Positions 23,362-31,626 of a stretch of 64,000 nt of DNA are shown here, in pieces. Under the pieces are notes generated by a model. That model had not been told where the DNA came from, did not search any database, and worked only from the letters and a program-made list of their open reading frames with translations. Both the position numbers and the translations under genes were made by a program. Source of the stretch: Firmicutes bacterium UBA5286 (GTDB taxonomy: Bacteria > Bacillota > Proteinivoracia > UBA4975); contig DHSM01000015.1 of the NCBI GenBank assembly GCA_002408465.1, positions 40,175 to 104,174 on the forward strand. The letters are read 5' to 3'. The first letter of the stretch is position 1; the number at the start of each line of letters is the position of its first letter.

Positions 23362-25089
23362 ATGCAGGAGGAAGGGTATAAGCGCCGGGTTGTCAGCTTG
23401 ATGGTCTTGTTTTTAGTAATATCAGGATTGTTTGCCGCCCGCTTGGCCTGGCTGCAGCTGGTGCAAGGGCGAGACCTGGCTGCTATCGCCGCCAAATACC
23501 ACAGCCGCACGGTATACTACCGCTGGGGTCATGGCAGTGAAGGCCGGGGCGCCATTCTCGACCGTAAACTCCGCCCCTTTACTGAAGCCAGACTGCAGCC
23601 GGGGTTGGCGGTGTTTGCCAGTGTTGGCCAAAAATATGCGGATTACGAAGATTGGCTGCAACTGCTGGCCGAGTATTCCGGGATCAGTGAGGAGACAATA
23701 GTCCTGCGCTCAGAACAGGGCAAGCCCCTGCCTCTGTCTGCTCCCTTGCCCGCCGAAGGGGACCTGCCTCACTGGATTGTGCCGGTGGCGGGGGAATGGG
23801 ATGCAGAGGGCAATTTCTGTCGTTATTCCTATGGAAATTTGGCCTGTCATGTCCTGGGATTTATCCAGCCTCCCTACAGGGGAGAAGATGCTGCCGGCAA
23901 GCTGGTTGGCCGCTTGGGCATTGAGAAAAAATATGACCTGCTTCTGCGCAGCCAGCGGCCGGGGGTGTCTGCCCTGGTGGATGCCAGGGACAAACTCATT
24001 GGCGGCCTAGGCTACCGCAGCATAATTGAACCCTGCCGCCAGCCCAATGTGGTCCTCACCTTGGATATAGAAATCCAGCAGCTGGTGGAAAATATATTCG
24101 ATGACTATATACAGGCAGGGCAGGTCCCTGCCTGGGGCGCCATTGTCGTCATGGACCCCCACAGCGGCGACATTCTGGCCATGGCCAGCCGCCCTGTTAT
24201 CGACGGCGCCAAAAATCAATTCAACCGGGCCGCCCGCAAATCCGCCAATGTAGATATGCAGCCTCTGGCCTCAATGGTCAAGGTGGTGACTGCAGCGGCG
24301 GCCCTGGAGAAAGATCCCCGGCATATTCATGCCCGCTTTACCTGCACCGGGACGATGCAGCTGGGGGCTAATACATTTGAGTGCGCTCACGGTCCCCATG
24401 GGGAACAGGATTTGGCCGGGGCCATGGCCAATTCCTGCAATCTGTATTTCGCCCAGTTAGCCCGGGAGGTGGGGGCCAAAGAACTGCTGGCAATGGCTGA
24501 GTCCATGGGCCTTGGCTCCCTGCCTGACATCAGTCTGCCCTCTTCAGAAGTGGGAGCAGGCAGACTGCCGGAGTTTAAAGATTTGGCTACAGCCGCCGGT
24601 CTGGCCAACAATTTTGCCATGGGGGGCAACAAGGTGGAGGCCACCCCCTTGCAGGCAGCTGTAATGTTGAGCACAGTGGCCAACGGGGGCTGGCATGTGG
24701 AGCCTAGATTGGTCCTGGCCGTCAATCAGGACCTGGAAAAGAAGATCAGCCTGCCGAAGGTAAAAAAAGAAAAAATAATGAGCACTGCAACAGCTCAAGC
24801 AGTGGCCACTCTTTTGCGCAACGTAGTTGTCCAGGGGAAAACTGGATATTTTGATCGCAATCTCTACCCTTATGCAGAGGCGGCCCTGGCTGCCAAGACC
24901 GGCACCTCCGACCCCCTGCCTCCCCAGGGCTACCATATCCGCTGGTGCGGAGGCTTTTTCCCCTGGCGCCAACCTGACTATGTTGTAGTGTATATGGCGG
25001 AGGTCCCTGACGAGAATACAAGAGTGGAAAGGGGCGGGATTGTAGCGGCAATCGTCCAGGGGCTGGCAGCCCTGGAGGGGAGCAAATAA
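23362..25089 (+). CDS. Class B penicillin-binding protein (PbpI/YrrR-like)
   Basis: 575 residues. An N-terminal signal anchor (VVSLMVLFLVISGLFAARLA), a dimerisation-like domain and a transpeptidase domain with Ser304-xx-Lys307 (ASMVKVV), Ser358-Cys-Asn360 (SxN) and Lys512-Thr-Gly (KTGTSD). All three active-site motifs are intact, so it should be a working D,D-transpeptidase. Its place after udk matches B. subtilis yrrR/pbpI, a forespore-linked PBP, and sigK follows, suggesting a sporulation role. ATG 23362 after GGGGGTG; an upstream in-frame ATG (23284) lacks an SD. Confidence 0.9.
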   Translation: MQEEGYKRRVVSLMVLFLVISGLFAARLAWLQLVQGRDLAAIAAKYHSRTVYYRWGHGSEGRGAILDRKLRPFTEARLQPGLAVFASVGQKYADYEDWLQLLAEYSGISEETIVLRSEQGKPLPLSAPLPAEGDLPHWIVPVAGEWDAEGNFCRYSYGNLACHVLGFIQPPYRGEDAAGKLVGRLGIEKKYDLLLRSQRPGVSALVDARDKLIGGLGYRSIIEPCRQPNVVLTLDIEIQQLVENIFDDYIQAGQVPAWGAIVVMDPHSGDILAMASRPVIDGAKNQFNRAARKSANVDMQPLASMVKVVTAAAALEKDPRHIHARFTCTGTMQLGANTFECAHGPHGEQDLAGAMANSCNLYFAQLAREVGAKELLAMAESMGLGSLPDISLPSSEVGAGRLPEFKDLATAAGLANNFAMGGNKVEATPLQAAVMLSTVANGGWHVEPRLVLAVNQDLEKKISLPKVKKEKIMSTATAQAVATLLRNVVVQGKTGYFDRNLYPYAEAALAAKTGTSDPLPPQGYHIRWCGGFFPWRQPDYVVVYMAEVPDENTRVERGGIVAAIVQGLAALEGSK

Positions 25090-25162
25090 TCCCCCGGAAC
25101 AGTCACCTTCTCAGGTTAAGGGGCATATATTAGTATGTAATTGCCTGGGAGGGGGGAAGCGA

Positions 25163-25855
25163 TTGATAATTGGGTTATTAATTGCCATGGCCATGGCGGT
25201 CAAAGAGTTGGCGCTGCTGGTCTCTCATATTAAGAACAATTCTTTCCCTCATCCCCTGGAGCCGGAGGAGGAGCGGGAATGTCTTCTGCGCCTGGCCAGG
25301 GGAGATGAAGAAGCCCGCCGCATCTTAATTGAGCATAATCTGCGGCTGGTAGCCCATATTGTCAAAAAATATGACAACACCCGCCTGGAAAACGACGATC
25401 TCATCTCCATCGGCACAGTAGGATTAATTAAGGCTATCAATACTTATGACCTGGAAAAAGGGGTAAAATTGGCCACCTATGCCGCCCGCTGTATTGAAAA
25501 TGAAATTCTCATGCAGCTGCGGTCGATGAAAAAAAACAGGGATGACATTTCCCTGCAGGAACCTCTGGGTGTGGATCAAGAAGGGAATGAACTGTCCCTC
25601 ATGGATATTCTCGGCAATCAGTCGGACCTCTTCGAAAAGGTAAATCAAAAAATCGAAGTGGCACGTTTGCTGAAGATGATGAAGAGCCTGCCGCAGCGGG
25701 AGCGGTTTGTGCTGGAAAGGCGCTTTGCCCTGGTTGATGGCCGCAGCTGGCCTCAAAGGGAAATTGCCGCCGAACTGGGCATTTCCCGATCATATGTGTC
25801 GAGAATTGAGAAGAGAGCGCTGCGCATGCTGACCAGCAACCTGCTTCGTTCGTAA
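25163..25855 (+). CDS. sigK: RNA polymerase sigma factor SigK (late mother cell)
   Basis: 230 residues. The N-terminal hydrophobic stretch (IIGLLIAMAMAVKELALLV) matches the pro-sequence removed from pro-sigma-K on activation. Region 2 contains LIEHNLRLVAHIVKKYDN and KLATYAARCIENEILM. Region 4 ends REIAAELGISRSYVSRIEKRAL. Directs late mother-cell genes for coat and cortex. The gene is continuous, without the skin-type element that splits it in B. subtilis and some clostridia. TTG start after GGGAGGGGGG. It is followed by yqeG. Confidence 0.95.
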   Translation: MIIGLLIAMAMAVKELALLVSHIKNNSFPHPLEPEEERECLLRLARGDEEARRILIEHNLRLVAHIVKKYDNTRLENDDLISIGTVGLIKAINTYDLEKGVKLATYAARCIENEILMQLRSMKKNRDDISLQEPLGVDQEGNELSLMDILGNQSDLFEKVNQKIEVARLLKMMKSLPQRERFVLERRFALVDGRSWPQREIAAELGISRSYVSRIEKRALRMLTSNLLRS

Positions 25856-25915
25856 GCAGGAAATTCCACCGCCTTTCACGAACTATTAGTGATGGCAATA
25901 AAGGAGGTGGTCTTG

Positions 25916-26440
25916 GTGCTAGAGAAGCTTGCTCCGGATTATTATGTCAAGAGCGTATATGACCTGGATTTGGATGAATTATATACCAGGGGCATTCGCG
26001 CGATTATCACGGATTTGGACAACACCCTTGTTTCCTGGGATGACCCGTTGCCCAATGAAGGGCTCCTTGATTGGCTAAAGAAGGTCCAAAACAGGGGTAT
26101 TTCTGTCTATATCGTATCTAACAATTCTCAGGAACGGGTGCAAAAATTTGCTCAGGCTTTTGGGGTGCCGGCAATTTCCAAGGCGGTCAAGCCTCGGCGG
26201 CGGGCCTTTAGGATTGCCTGTGAAGCTATGGGCGTAACCCTGGCGGAGACGGCAGTGATTGGGGACCAAATATTTACTGATGTCTTAGGGGGCAACCGCC
26301 TGGGGGTGTATACCATCCTGGTGGTGCCGGTAAGCGATAAAGAGTTTATCGGGACCAAGATTATGCGCAAGCTGGAGAATTTAGTCTTGCGCAGGCTGAA
26401 AGCCAAGGGGCTCACCGAATGTCCCCGGGAACAAAAGTAA
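25916..26440 (+). CDS. YqeG-family HAD phosphatase
   Basis: 174 residues, HAD superfamily IIIA. Motif I is IITDLDNTLVSWD, motif II VSNNS, and a motif III/IV region includes IGDQIFTDVLGGN. GTG 25916 lies 5 bp after AGGAGGTGG; TTG 25913 is possible. YqeG usually precedes yqeH and aroE in Firmicutes; here a terminator follows at once. Phosphatase specificity unknown. Confidence 0.9.
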   Translation: MLEKLAPDYYVKSVYDLDLDELYTRGIRAIITDLDNTLVSWDDPLPNEGLLDWLKKVQNRGISVYIVSNNSQERVQKFAQAFGVPAISKAVKPRRRAFRIACEAMGVTLAETAVIGDQIFTDVLGGNRLGVYTILVVPVSDKEFIGTKIMRKLENLVLRRLKAKGLTECPREQK

Positions 26441-26445
26441 CAGAT

Positions 26446-26475
26446 AATAAAGCCTTTCACGGGCTTTATTTTTTT
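26446..26475 (+). terminator. Intrinsic terminator after yqeG
   Basis: AATAAAGCC / GGCTTTATT with loop TTTCACG and a following T-run. Confidence 0.9.
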
Positions 26476-26549
26476 ACACTGGGATAATTAATTATTGAAG
26501 GAATTAATAATCTTCCGGCGAATTAATTAATTCGAAAGGGGTGAGAAAT

Positions 26550-26984
26550 ATGCGCTTTACTTTGGCTGACTTGCTGGTGGCAATGACTATTTCAGCTGTG
26601 CTTGCCCTTTCACTGTTGCCCCTGGCAATAACAACCCATGGGGCCATGGCGGTGGAGCGGGGGGCTGAAGAACTGGCCCGGGAACTGCAGGCCGCCCGCC
26701 AGCTGGCTGTGGCCAATGGCGATACATACAAAGTTCTCTTCGATCGGACAGCAAGGGCTTACTACATTATGCCAGAAGATGCCTTTTCCCCTTCCCGGCG
26801 CATTCAATTGCCTCCGGGTGTGGAATGGGTGAAATTATCTACTAATCCAATCTTCTTTTATGGCTCTGGCAGGTGCCCTGCGGGGAGCACAATTTCCCTG
26901 CGGCACCAGGGTTCCAGTTACCAAGTGGAGATTGTGGTCGCCACCCATTCCGGCCGAGTGCGGCTGGAAAGGGGGAGCCCCTGA
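26550..26984 (+). CDS. GspH/ComGD-like pseudopilin with altered processing site
   Basis: 144 residues. A short positive leader is followed by RFTLADLLVAMTISAVLALS and a hydrophobic helix, then a GspH-like globular domain (VERGAEELARELQAARQLA, a beta-rich C-terminus). The prepilin peptidase site is unusual: the residue before Phe is Arg instead of Gly, and the fifth residue is Asp instead of Glu. ATG 26550 after GAAAGGGGTG. Its stop overlaps the ATG of the ATPase gene, so it heads the ComG-like operon. It may be uncleaved, or inserted in an unusual way. Confidence 0.72.
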   Translation: MRFTLADLLVAMTISAVLALSLLPLAITTHGAMAVERGAEELARELQAARQLAVANGDTYKVLFDRTARAYYIMPEDAFSPSRRIQLPPGVEWVKLSTNPIFFYGSGRCPAGSTISLRHQGSSYQVEIVVATHSGRVRLERGSP

Positions 26985-28030
26985 TGGCCCAGGAGCTTTT
27001 GCAGCAAGCTGTGGCGGCCCGGGCCACGGATATCCATCTGGAACCTGCCAGGGACTCTCTGCGCATTCGCCTGCGGGTGGACGGCAGCCTTATTTTCCTC
27101 ACAGTCTTGCCCGCTAATGAGGGAAAACAGCTATGCAGCCGCATAAAAGTCCTGGCAGGCATGGACATTGCCCAGCGCATGTTGCCTCAGGACGGCAGCA
27201 TGCGCCTCACTTGCCGGGAGCAAAGCTGGGACATCAGGGTCGCCAGCCAGCCCACCATTCTGGGGGAAAAACTGGTGCTGCGCCTGCTGCCGGTGCAGCC
27301 GGTGGAGCAGAAACTGACTGCCCTAGGCATGGCTCCCGAGACCGGCGAGGCCTTTGCCCGCCTGTTTTACAAGGGCCAGGGCCTGGTGCTGGTGACCGGT
27401 CCCACAGGCAGCGGCAAGACGACCACCCTCTATGCCGCTCTCAATTTGCTGGACCGGGAGCGCCTTAATATTATGACTTTGGAAGATCCGGTGGAATATC
27501 GCCTGCCGGAAATAGTCCAGACCCAGGTCAATTACCGGGGGGGCTTGGACTTCGCTGCCGGCTTGCGGGGGGCCCTGCGCCAGGATCCCGATGTCATGCT
27601 GGTCGGTGAAATTCGGGATCCGGAAACTGCAGCCATCAGTGTCCGGGCTGCCCTGACAGGGCATTTGGTCTTGGCAACCATGCATACCCAAGATTCCTGC
27701 TCGGCTGTGGCCCGCCTGCTGGATATGGATTGCGCCCGCTATCAAGTGGCGGCGGCACTTAACGGTGTGTTAGCCCAGCGTCTGGTGCGCAAGCCTTGTT
27801 CCTGTCAAGGGGGCTGTTCCCGCTGTTATCAGAGCGGTTATTATGGCCGCACCGGCGTCTTTGAGCTGCTCATTGCCACTGCCGAAGTGAGAAAGGCCGT
27901 TCTCAGCGGCTCTCCCCTGCCCCGGCCTCAGGCCACCATTCTCGATGACTGCCGGGCCAAGCTGGCAGCTGGCCTCACGGATGAGGCCCAGTTCAGCCAG
28001 CTTGCCCTTTCCCTGGAGGATCAAGAATGA
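26984..28030 (+). CDS. comGA: ComGA-like GspE-type secretion ATPase
   Basis: 348 residues, lacking the N-terminal MshEN domain of PilB and close to the size of ComGA. Contains ATDIHLEPARD, Walker A GPTGSGKTT (139-147), Asp box TLEDPVEYRLPE, Walker B DPDVMLVGEIRDPET, His box GHLVLATMHT, and a four-cysteine segment CSCQGGCSRC. Powers assembly of a short pseudopilus, probably for DNA uptake. ATG overlaps the previous stop (ATGA), and the end overlaps the GspF gene. An upstream frame start (26873) would lie inside the pseudopilin gene and was rejected. The symbol is an inference from operon order. Confidence 0.8.
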   Translation: MAQELLQQAVAARATDIHLEPARDSLRIRLRVDGSLIFLTVLPANEGKQLCSRIKVLAGMDIAQRMLPQDGSMRLTCREQSWDIRVASQPTILGEKLVLRLLPVQPVEQKLTALGMAPETGEAFARLFYKGQGLVLVTGPTGSGKTTTLYAALNLLDRERLNIMTLEDPVEYRLPEIVQTQVNYRGGLDFAAGLRGALRQDPDVMLVGEIRDPETAAISVRAALTGHLVLATMHTQDSCSAVARLLDMDCARYQVAAALNGVLAQRLVRKPCSCQGGCSRCYQSGYYGRTGVFELLIATAEVRKAVLSGSPLPRPQATILDDCRAKLAAGLTDEAQFSQLALSLEDQE

Positions 28031-29007
28031 AGGACCTGGTGCTGTTTGCCCGACAGCTGGCGGCAATGCTCCGCGGGGGCCTGCCCCTGTTGGAAAGTCT
28101 CAATCAACTGGCGCAGGTATTTCCTCATAAGGGCTATAAACGTGCCGCCCGGGAAATTGGCTTAGGCCTGACACTGGGCTACAGCTTTTTCGAACAGCTG
28201 GCAAACTATCCCCGCCTGTTCCCAGCCTTTTTCATGGCAATGGTGCAAATCGGCGAAACCGGGGACAGCCTCTTGCCCGCTCTGGATACTCTGGCAGAAT
28301 ACTACAGCGCCCGGGAAAGCATCAAGAACCGCCTGCTGGGGATTATGTTCTACCCGCTCTTGCTGGCGGCAGTGGCCACGGGCAGCGGAGTTATCGCCCT
28401 CTGGTATGTGGTGCCGGGGTTTAGCAGTCTCTACAGAGTTCTGGGGACAGAAATCCCCGCCGCCACCCGCTGGATCTTTGCTGCCTCCAGGGAAATTACC
28501 CCTGTCCGCTTGTTGGCTGCAGTCATCTTGCTGGCAGTGCTGCTGGGGTCAGCAGGCTGGCTCTTGGCAAAAAAAGCAAAATGGCAGACCCTGGCCAAAC
28601 TGCCCCTGGTGGGGACCATTTACTGTTACTGGTTTTGCAAGGTCTCAGCCATGATTACTGCCTCCGGCCACACCCTGGAAGAGGCCTTGCGCATGACGGC
28701 AACCGTTTCCCGCCGGGGACCTGCCCCTGCCGCCCTGGCGGCAATCCGGGAGGGGAGCAGTTTGTACTCTGCCCTGGAGGGGAGTCCTGGGGTGCTCCGT
28801 TCCTTTGTGGCTCAGGGGGAAAGAACCGGAGAGCTGCCTATGGCTTTGACCAAAGCAGCAGAATATTACGGGCAAAGGCTGGAGGAATCCATGGAAAATT
28901 TCCAGCGCCTGCTGGAACCGCTGTCGGTGCTCATTGTGGGGGGGATGGTGGCTGCAATGCTGCTGGTGCTGATGCTGCCCGTCCTGCAGCTGGCCCGGGT
29001 CTTCTAA
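28027..29007 (+). CDS. comGB: ComGB-like GspF-type platform protein
   Basis: 326 residues, polytopic inner-membrane platform with two T2SSF domains: first LFARQLAAMLRGGLPLLESL, second VSAMITASGHTLEEALRM with FVAQGERTGELPMAL. Transmembrane helices near 110-135, 160-185 and 295-320. Docks the ATPase below and the pseudopilus above. Starts within the last codons of the ATPase gene. Size and order match ComGB. Confidence 0.82.
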   Translation: MKDLVLFARQLAAMLRGGLPLLESLNQLAQVFPHKGYKRAAREIGLGLTLGYSFFEQLANYPRLFPAFFMAMVQIGETGDSLLPALDTLAEYYSARESIKNRLLGIMFYPLLLAAVATGSGVIALWYVVPGFSSLYRVLGTEIPAATRWIFAASREITPVRLLAAVILLAVLLGSAGWLLAKKAKWQTLAKLPLVGTIYCYWFCKVSAMITASGHTLEEALRMTATVSRRGPAPAALAAIREGSSLYSALEGSPGVLRSFVAQGERTGELPMALTKAAEYYGQRLEESMENFQRLLEPLSVLIVGGMVAAMLLVLMLPVLQLARVF

Positions 29008-29011
29008 TAAT

Positions 29012-29185
29012 GTCGGGGAGCCGTCTCGGCTCCCGCATCCTCAAACCTGTAGGGGAGCCGTCTCGGCTCCCGCATCCCCAAACCTGTAGGGGAGACGTCT
29101 CGGTTCCCGCATCCCCAAACCTGTAGGGGAGGCGTCCTGCCTCCCTCTTCGAAGAAGAGCCGTCTCGATTCCCAATATCCAAAAC
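29012..29185 (+). repeat. 37-bp tandem repeat array of GTAGGGGAG hairpins
   Basis: Four units with exact 37-bp spacing (starts 29012, 29049, 29086, 29123) and a worn fifth. Each has the form GTAGGGGAGCCGTCTCGGCT then CCCGCATCCCCAAACCT. Stems are GGGAGCCG/CGGCTCCC in units 1-2; unit 4 has GGGAGGC/GCCTCCC, so both arms changed together. Lies between comGB and the pilin gene. The same core occurs at 42338-42491. Confidence 0.92.
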
Positions 29186-29197
29186 AAGGAGAAAATA

Positions 29198-29557
29198 ATG
29201 TTAAAAAACATTAAGGGTTTCACCCTAATGGAAATTCTTGTGGTGGTGACCATCATTGGCATCCTTGCCGCCATTGCCGTGCCCAGTTATATCAGTGCCG
29301 TCGAACAGGGACGCCGGGATGCCTGTGCCACAAATGTAAAGATTCTCTTCACCCAAGTGGAAAGGTATAACCTGACTACCGGGCAGAAAGTTCCGACTGA
29401 CGGGGATCTAGTGCAATTCCTAAGGGGAATCGGCTACCTGACCGGTGAAGAACTGAAATGTCCATACAGCAATGATGAAAATAAGCCTGAGTATAAGCTG
29501 ATATATAATAGAAATGAGGCCAAAGTCTACTGCACCCATTGTAATCCCCTAAAATGA
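29198..29557 (+). CDS. comGC: ComGC-like major pseudopilin
   Basis: 119 residues. Classical class III leader KG|FTLMEILVVVTIIGILAA with Glu at +5, then AIAVPSY and a short C-terminal domain holding four Cys (CATN, CPYS, CTHC). Likely the major filament subunit of the competence-type pseudopilus, after cleavage by the prepilin peptidase at 38.2 kb. ATG 7 bp after AAGGAGA, directly behind the 37-bp repeat array. Overlaps the next gene. Confidence 0.82.
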   Translation: MLKNIKGFTLMEILVVVTIIGILAAIAVPSYISAVEQGRRDACATNVKILFTQVERYNLTTGQKVPTDGDLVQFLRGIGYLTGEELKCPYSNDENKPEYKLIYNRNEAKVYCTHCNPLK

Positions 29558-29883
29558 TGAAGAAACTTAAATCGAAAAGAGGCTACATTCTCATGGAAGT
29601 ATTAGCGGCAGCGGCAATCATTGCCCTGGCCGCCCTGGCGCTGTTGGCGGCCCTGGCCAGTGCCCTCCAAATCTTCCAAACCTCCCGGGCCGTCACCCGG
29701 GGCCGCCTGCTGGCTGCCAGCCATCTGGAACAAGCCGCCGCCGGCACAGCGGAGCAATATCTTTGGGATGGCAAGCTGCAGAGCACCCTCACAATCCTGG
29801 AGCAGGAGGGGTACATCCTGTGGCAGGCTGAGGTGCAGGGGCCGGATTTGCCCAAACCCCTGCGGCTGGTGGGGGGACCATGA
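29554..29883 (+). CDS. Minor pseudopilin (ComGD/GE position)
   Basis: 109 residues. Leader RG|YILMEVLAAAAIIALAALAL, with Glu at +5 and Tyr replacing Phe, a long Ala-rich helix, then a small C-terminal domain. Starts inside the end of the pilin gene and overlaps the next start, so co-translated. No more precise assignment. Confidence 0.7.
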   Translation: MMKKLKSKRGYILMEVLAAAAIIALAALALLAALASALQIFQTSRAVTRGRLLAASHLEQAAAGTAEQYLWDGKLQSTLTILEQEGYILWQAEVQGPDLPKPLRLVGGP

Positions 29884-30299
29884 ACAAGCGGGGAATGGTT
29901 GCCCTGGAGGCTCTGATCGCTTCGGGCCAGGTACTTCTCTTGGCTGCAGCGGTCAGCGGCTTGCTGGTGATCTTCTGGCAGTCCTGGCTTAAGAGCACTC
30001 AGGCCAGCCTCCAGCGCCAGTGGAGCACTGTGGCCTTTGCTTATTTGGATGCAGATTTGAGAAATGCAGAAAAAGTCACCGTGACATTTTCTGAAATCCG
30101 CGTGATTCAGGAAGGTAAAGAATATGTCTATCAAGTTACTGCAGACAAGTCTTTTTACCGGGGTGAAGGCAGTGCTTTCTATCCCCTGGCCAAAGTGGAT
30201 TCTGTCCGTTGGTGGCAGGAGGGGAATTTGCTGTGGATAGAAATATACTATCCTGAGGAAAGTTACCGCTGCTGTTACTGCCTGGAGGGGGTCCAATGA
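29880..30299 (+). CDS. Minor pseudopilin (ComGF position)
   Basis: 139 residues. Leader RG|MVALEALIASGQVLLLAAA with Glu at +5 (M-V-A-L-E), a hydrophobic helix and a beta-rich domain (EKVTVTFSEIRVIQEGKEYV). ComGF-like in order and size. Cys pair near the end (CCYC). Both ends overlap neighbours. Confidence 0.65.
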   Translation: MNKRGMVALEALIASGQVLLLAAAVSGLLVIFWQSWLKSTQASLQRQWSTVAFAYLDADLRNAEKVTVTFSEIRVIQEGKEYVYQVTADKSFYRGEGSAFYPLAKVDSVRWWQEGNLLWIEIYYPEESYRCCYCLEGVQ

Positions 30300-30631
30300 A
30301 TAAAAAAGGCGCAGCCATGGTGCTCGCCCTTGTCATCAGTATGTCGGCACTACCTGCGGCTGGCGTCTTGGTTTCAATTGCCCGCTCCGACCTGAGCTCC
30401 GCCCTGGATGACTATCACTCTGCCCGGGTGCGGCGGGCCGCCTGGGGCGGGTTGGAGTTAGTCCGGAGGGATCTGCAGGAGGGCGGTTGCGGCGAGGTAA
30501 CCTGGCCGGACCCGGATATCGCCCTGGAGGTAGAAATCAGTGAATCTGAAGGGGGCTGGCAAGTATTTGTCATTGCCCGCAGCGAACGAGCAGTGGCCAC
30601 AATTTCAACCTGGGTTGAGGGAAAAAAATAG
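30296..30631 (+). CDS. Minor pseudopilin / PilX- or ComGG-like protein
   Basis: 111 residues. KKGAAMVLALVISMSALPAA resembles the N-terminal helix of PilX/GspK proteins, lacking Glu at +5 as those often do. A short globular part (SARVRRAAWGGLELVRRDL) follows. Last gene of the ComG-like operon. Confidence 0.65.
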   Translation: MNKKGAAMVLALVISMSALPAAGVLVSIARSDLSSALDDYHSARVRRAAWGGLELVRRDLQEGGCGEVTWPDPDIALEVEISESEGGWQVFVIARSERAVATISTWVEGKK

Positions 30632-30724
30632 TTCGGCGTCTTGACGGAAATGACTGGAAATGGTAATGTATGCACAGCAATACAGATTGACTCGATGCCA
30701 TTTTTACGATTGGGGGTGGACAGT

Positions 30725-31273
30725 ATGGGGAAAAAGAAATTTGCCCTGTTGGGCGTTTGTGTCATGTTATGCCTGTTGATCATGTCCGCCATGTCGGGCT
30801 CCCTGCTTGGGTATTCCAATGCCTGGTTCACCAGTTCTGCCCAGGCCGATGCTTCTATTACCGCTGATTTTATTCTTCTGGAAGACATTATTGTTGGCGG
30901 GGAGGAAGCCCTGAATGGATTTATCGCTTGTCAGTACGGAAAATGTTCTACTGAAATAGGCGTTATTACCAGCAAGGTTGATGGCTTGACTGTTTCCTGT
31001 GTCTATGAAGATCCAGATGATAAAGGCCAAAATGATCCCGAAACTGGCAACAGCATATATAGCATAATTGAGCTGAAGCCAAAGAACGAATCCTTTATTA
31101 CACCGGTATCGCCAATTAACTTTAATAATTCGGATTCAGAAACCTTTTATGTCAATACTCATATTACGGGAAATACCGCTTCTGGTATTTACAAGGGGCA
31201 GCTTATTTTTTCTTTTGCTGTTGATGACAAAGATTTGGTATGGATTGTTCCGCTTCAGCTAGTCATTCCATAA
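30725..31273 (+). CDS. Secreted protein with SipW/TasA-type signal region
   Basis: 182 residues from ATG 30725 after GGGGGTGG; an in-frame upstream ATG (30641) has no SD. Lys-rich start, hydrophobic stretch (FALLGVCVMLCLLIMSAM) and the sequence LLGYSNAWFTSSAQA, which recalls the GxxxAxFT motif near the cleavage site of TasA/CalY proteins. The rest is beta-rich (DSETFYVNTHITGNT, IYKGQLIFSFAVDDKD), a likely beta sandwich. It sits between two pilus clusters. No sipW-like peptidase is in the window. TasA-like by motif only. Confidence 0.55.
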   Translation: MGKKKFALLGVCVMLCLLIMSAMSGSLLGYSNAWFTSSAQADASITADFILLEDIIVGGEEALNGFIACQYGKCSTEIGVITSKVDGLTVSCVYEDPDDKGQNDPETGNSIYSIIELKPKNESFITPVSPINFNNSDSETFYVNTHITGNTASGIYKGQLIFSFAVDDKDLVWIVPLQLVIP

Positions 31274-31297
31274 TTTCATGCCTGGCCTTAATGAATC

Positions 31298-31348
31298 AAC
31301 CCCGGATAGGCAACTGATTTATTGCCGTCATGCCGGGGTTATTTTATT
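31298..31348 (+). terminator. Probable terminator
   Basis: AACCCCGG (31298-31305) pairs with CCGGGGTT (31333-31340), followed by ATTTTATT. The loop is long (27 nt). Confidence 0.6.
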
Positions 31349-31626
31349 GCCTTAGCAGGGAAAATCAATTACATGTAGAATTATGGTAATACATTTGTCA
31401 TATTTAGGCTATAAATCTAACCTTACCCTCAAAAAAAGTCAATGGGATGAGCATTATATGACAGGTGCCAACTAATGCACCCATTTATGAGCCTGCATTA
31501 ACACTGTTCCGCTGTAAAGCGAAAAAAGTTGGGGACAATACAAGGATTTTCCAAGTTTATGTAGAATACTTAATGTATGAACTATTAGATTTTGAAACTA
31601 TTGGGAAATTACATGGGGGAGAGAAG
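31349..31626. other. Intergenic region before pilB
   Basis: AT-rich 280-bp region. The pilB frame stays open upstream to 31465, but those 54 residues have no resemblance to PilB and no SD, so this is treated as leader. It was checked for a cyclic-di-GMP riboswitch core and none was recognised. Confidence 0.4.

Noticed and set aside
29012..29185. CRISPR array
   Set aside because: Period is 37 bp with no variable spacers; whole units repeat, and no cas genes are present.
31465..31626. 54-residue extension of pilB
   Set aside because: No SD at 31465, no resemblance to PilB, AT-rich leader-like DNA.
31450..31626. Cyclic-di-GMP riboswitch upstream of pilB
   Set aside because: The expected conserved core and tetraloop receptor were not found.
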